Made by a program: the position numbers and the translations under genes. The notes under the pieces are model-generated. The model made no database searches and was not told the DNA's origin. It saw only the letters and a list, made by a program, of their open reading frames with translations. Shown in pieces: positions 14,350 to 14,934 of a DNA stretch of 14,934 nt. Numbering within the stretch: position 1 is the stretch's first letter; the number at the start of each line of letters is the position of its first letter. This DNA comes from DATFYI01 sp035315125 (lineage in GTDB: Bacteria > Chloroflexota > Anaerolineae > Anaerolineales > Anaerolineaceae): contig DATFYI010000154.1 of the NCBI GenBank assembly GCA_035315125.1, positions 1 through 14,934 of the forward strand, given 5' to 3'.

Positions 14350-14934
14350 ATGGCTCTCGAGCTCTACTTGAATGGTATTGACGCTGAAACTGGCGGCCCG
14401 ATCGATGGCGAAATAACCATTGACACCGAGTTGATTGCCAAAGTGGCTCGCGGATACAAATTGACCCCGGAAGACCTCAAAGATGCACGCCTGCGCAGGG
14501 CTTTCGATGCCCAGAAAGCGGAGCACTTTGGCGTAGCAGAAGGCATAGACATGTCCGACCTTTCCCAGGCTGGTTGGGGTATCGTTTTTCCGGCCGGCTT
14601 GCCGCAGAAATCAGTGGATAGTATCAAAGACGCGCTTAAACCGCTGCTTGCCCTGCGCCAATCACAAGCAACTGAAAAAGACCCAAGGTTTTATAAGGAA
14701 TTTATCGGCCCCGAGTTGGGCTACAAAAGCGGTGAAACTAAGAATGATTTTCTCAAACGCAATGGGCGTGGTCCGGGCCCCGCCGACCCGGCCCAGGGCG
14801 TACCTTACTATATCCTGATTGCCGGTTCACCGGAGGCAATTCCTTTCAACTTCCAGTACCAGCTGGATGTGCAGTATGCCGTCGGGCGCATTTACTTTGA
14901 TAAACTTGAAGACTACGCTCAGTATGCCCAGAGC
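14350..14934 (+). CDS. N-terminal part of a large unknown protein with C25/caspase-like strand pattern, cut by window edge
   Basis: A frame of 195 codons, open to the window edge, starts at ATG 14350 with GGAAGGA 9-10 nt upstream. The product begins MALELYLNGIDAETGG, continues with a charged helical part (about 35-60), GIDMSDLSQAGWGIVFP (65-81), a long helix to about 105, GRGPGPADP (139-147), and PYYILIAGSPEAIPF (152-166) leading into FQYQLDVQYAVGRI (168-181). A hydrophobic strand plus G-x-P-E-x-IPF and a D-x-x-YAVGR element resembles the first half of gingipain-type (C25) or caspase-like peptidase domains; the catalytic His and Cys would lie beyond the window. This is an inference from pattern; no motif decides it. 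It is third in line behind the M19-like and oxidase genes, 94 bp after the oxidase, and probably in the same operon. Confidence 0.6.
   Translation, partial: MALELYLNGIDAETGGPIDGEITIDTELIAKVARGYKLTPEDLKDARLRRAFDAQKAEHFGVAEGIDMSDLSQAGWGIVFPAGLPQKSVDSIKDALKPLLALRQSQATEKDPRFYKEFIGPELGYKSGETKNDFLKRNGRGPGPADPAQGVPYYILIAGSPEAIPFNFQYQLDVQYAVGRIYFDKLEDYAQYAQS

Overview
This window looks like chromosomal DNA of a moderate-GC bacterium, most likely a member of the Chloroflexota (Anaerolineae-like). That assignment is an inference. It rests on the mix of secreted proteins with Thr/Pro 'TP' linkers, a small secreted LysM protein, a DUF5995-type protein, a cohesin-like remnant, and the style of the last three genes. 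No rRNA, tRNA, CRISPR array, transposase or phage gene was seen.

Layout. (1) 1-505, minus strand: a SixA-type phosphohistidine phosphatase that runs off the left edge, divergent from an operon-like pair at 728-3620. The pair is an AsnB-type glutamine amidotransferase (TTG start) and a Gfo/Idh/MocA oxidoreductase, a combination typical of surface-polysaccharide or sugar-modification loci. Both divergent units have clear extended -10 promoters. (2) 3833-4162: a small protein of unknown function whose start is best placed at a GTG. A bidirectional terminator and a three-copy 16-bp tandem repeat follow. (3) 4390-7320: an envelope/secretion block. It holds a secreted seven-bladed beta-propeller (minus strand), a frameshifted cohesin-like secreted-type gene, and a LysM protein ending in a good terminator. 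(4) 7719-8438, minus strand: a DUF5995-like protein with a canonical promoter. (5) 8914-10032: a membrane fatty-acid desaturase with three histidine boxes. (6) 10533 to the right edge: a probable three-gene operon of an unusually long peptidase-M19-like amidohydrolase (765 aa), an aldonolactone-oxidase-like FAD enzyme, and the first 195 residues of a large unknown protein that has a gingipain/caspase-hemoglobinase-like strand pattern.

The best candidate for something undescribed is the last operon: a long M19-like hydrolase, a VAO-fold oxidase and a C25/caspase-like protein, on one strand with short spacers. Secondary points are the closed seven-fold propeller whose 3' end grows out of a tandem repeat, the frameshifted cohesin-like gene, and the asnB/oxidoreductase pair.
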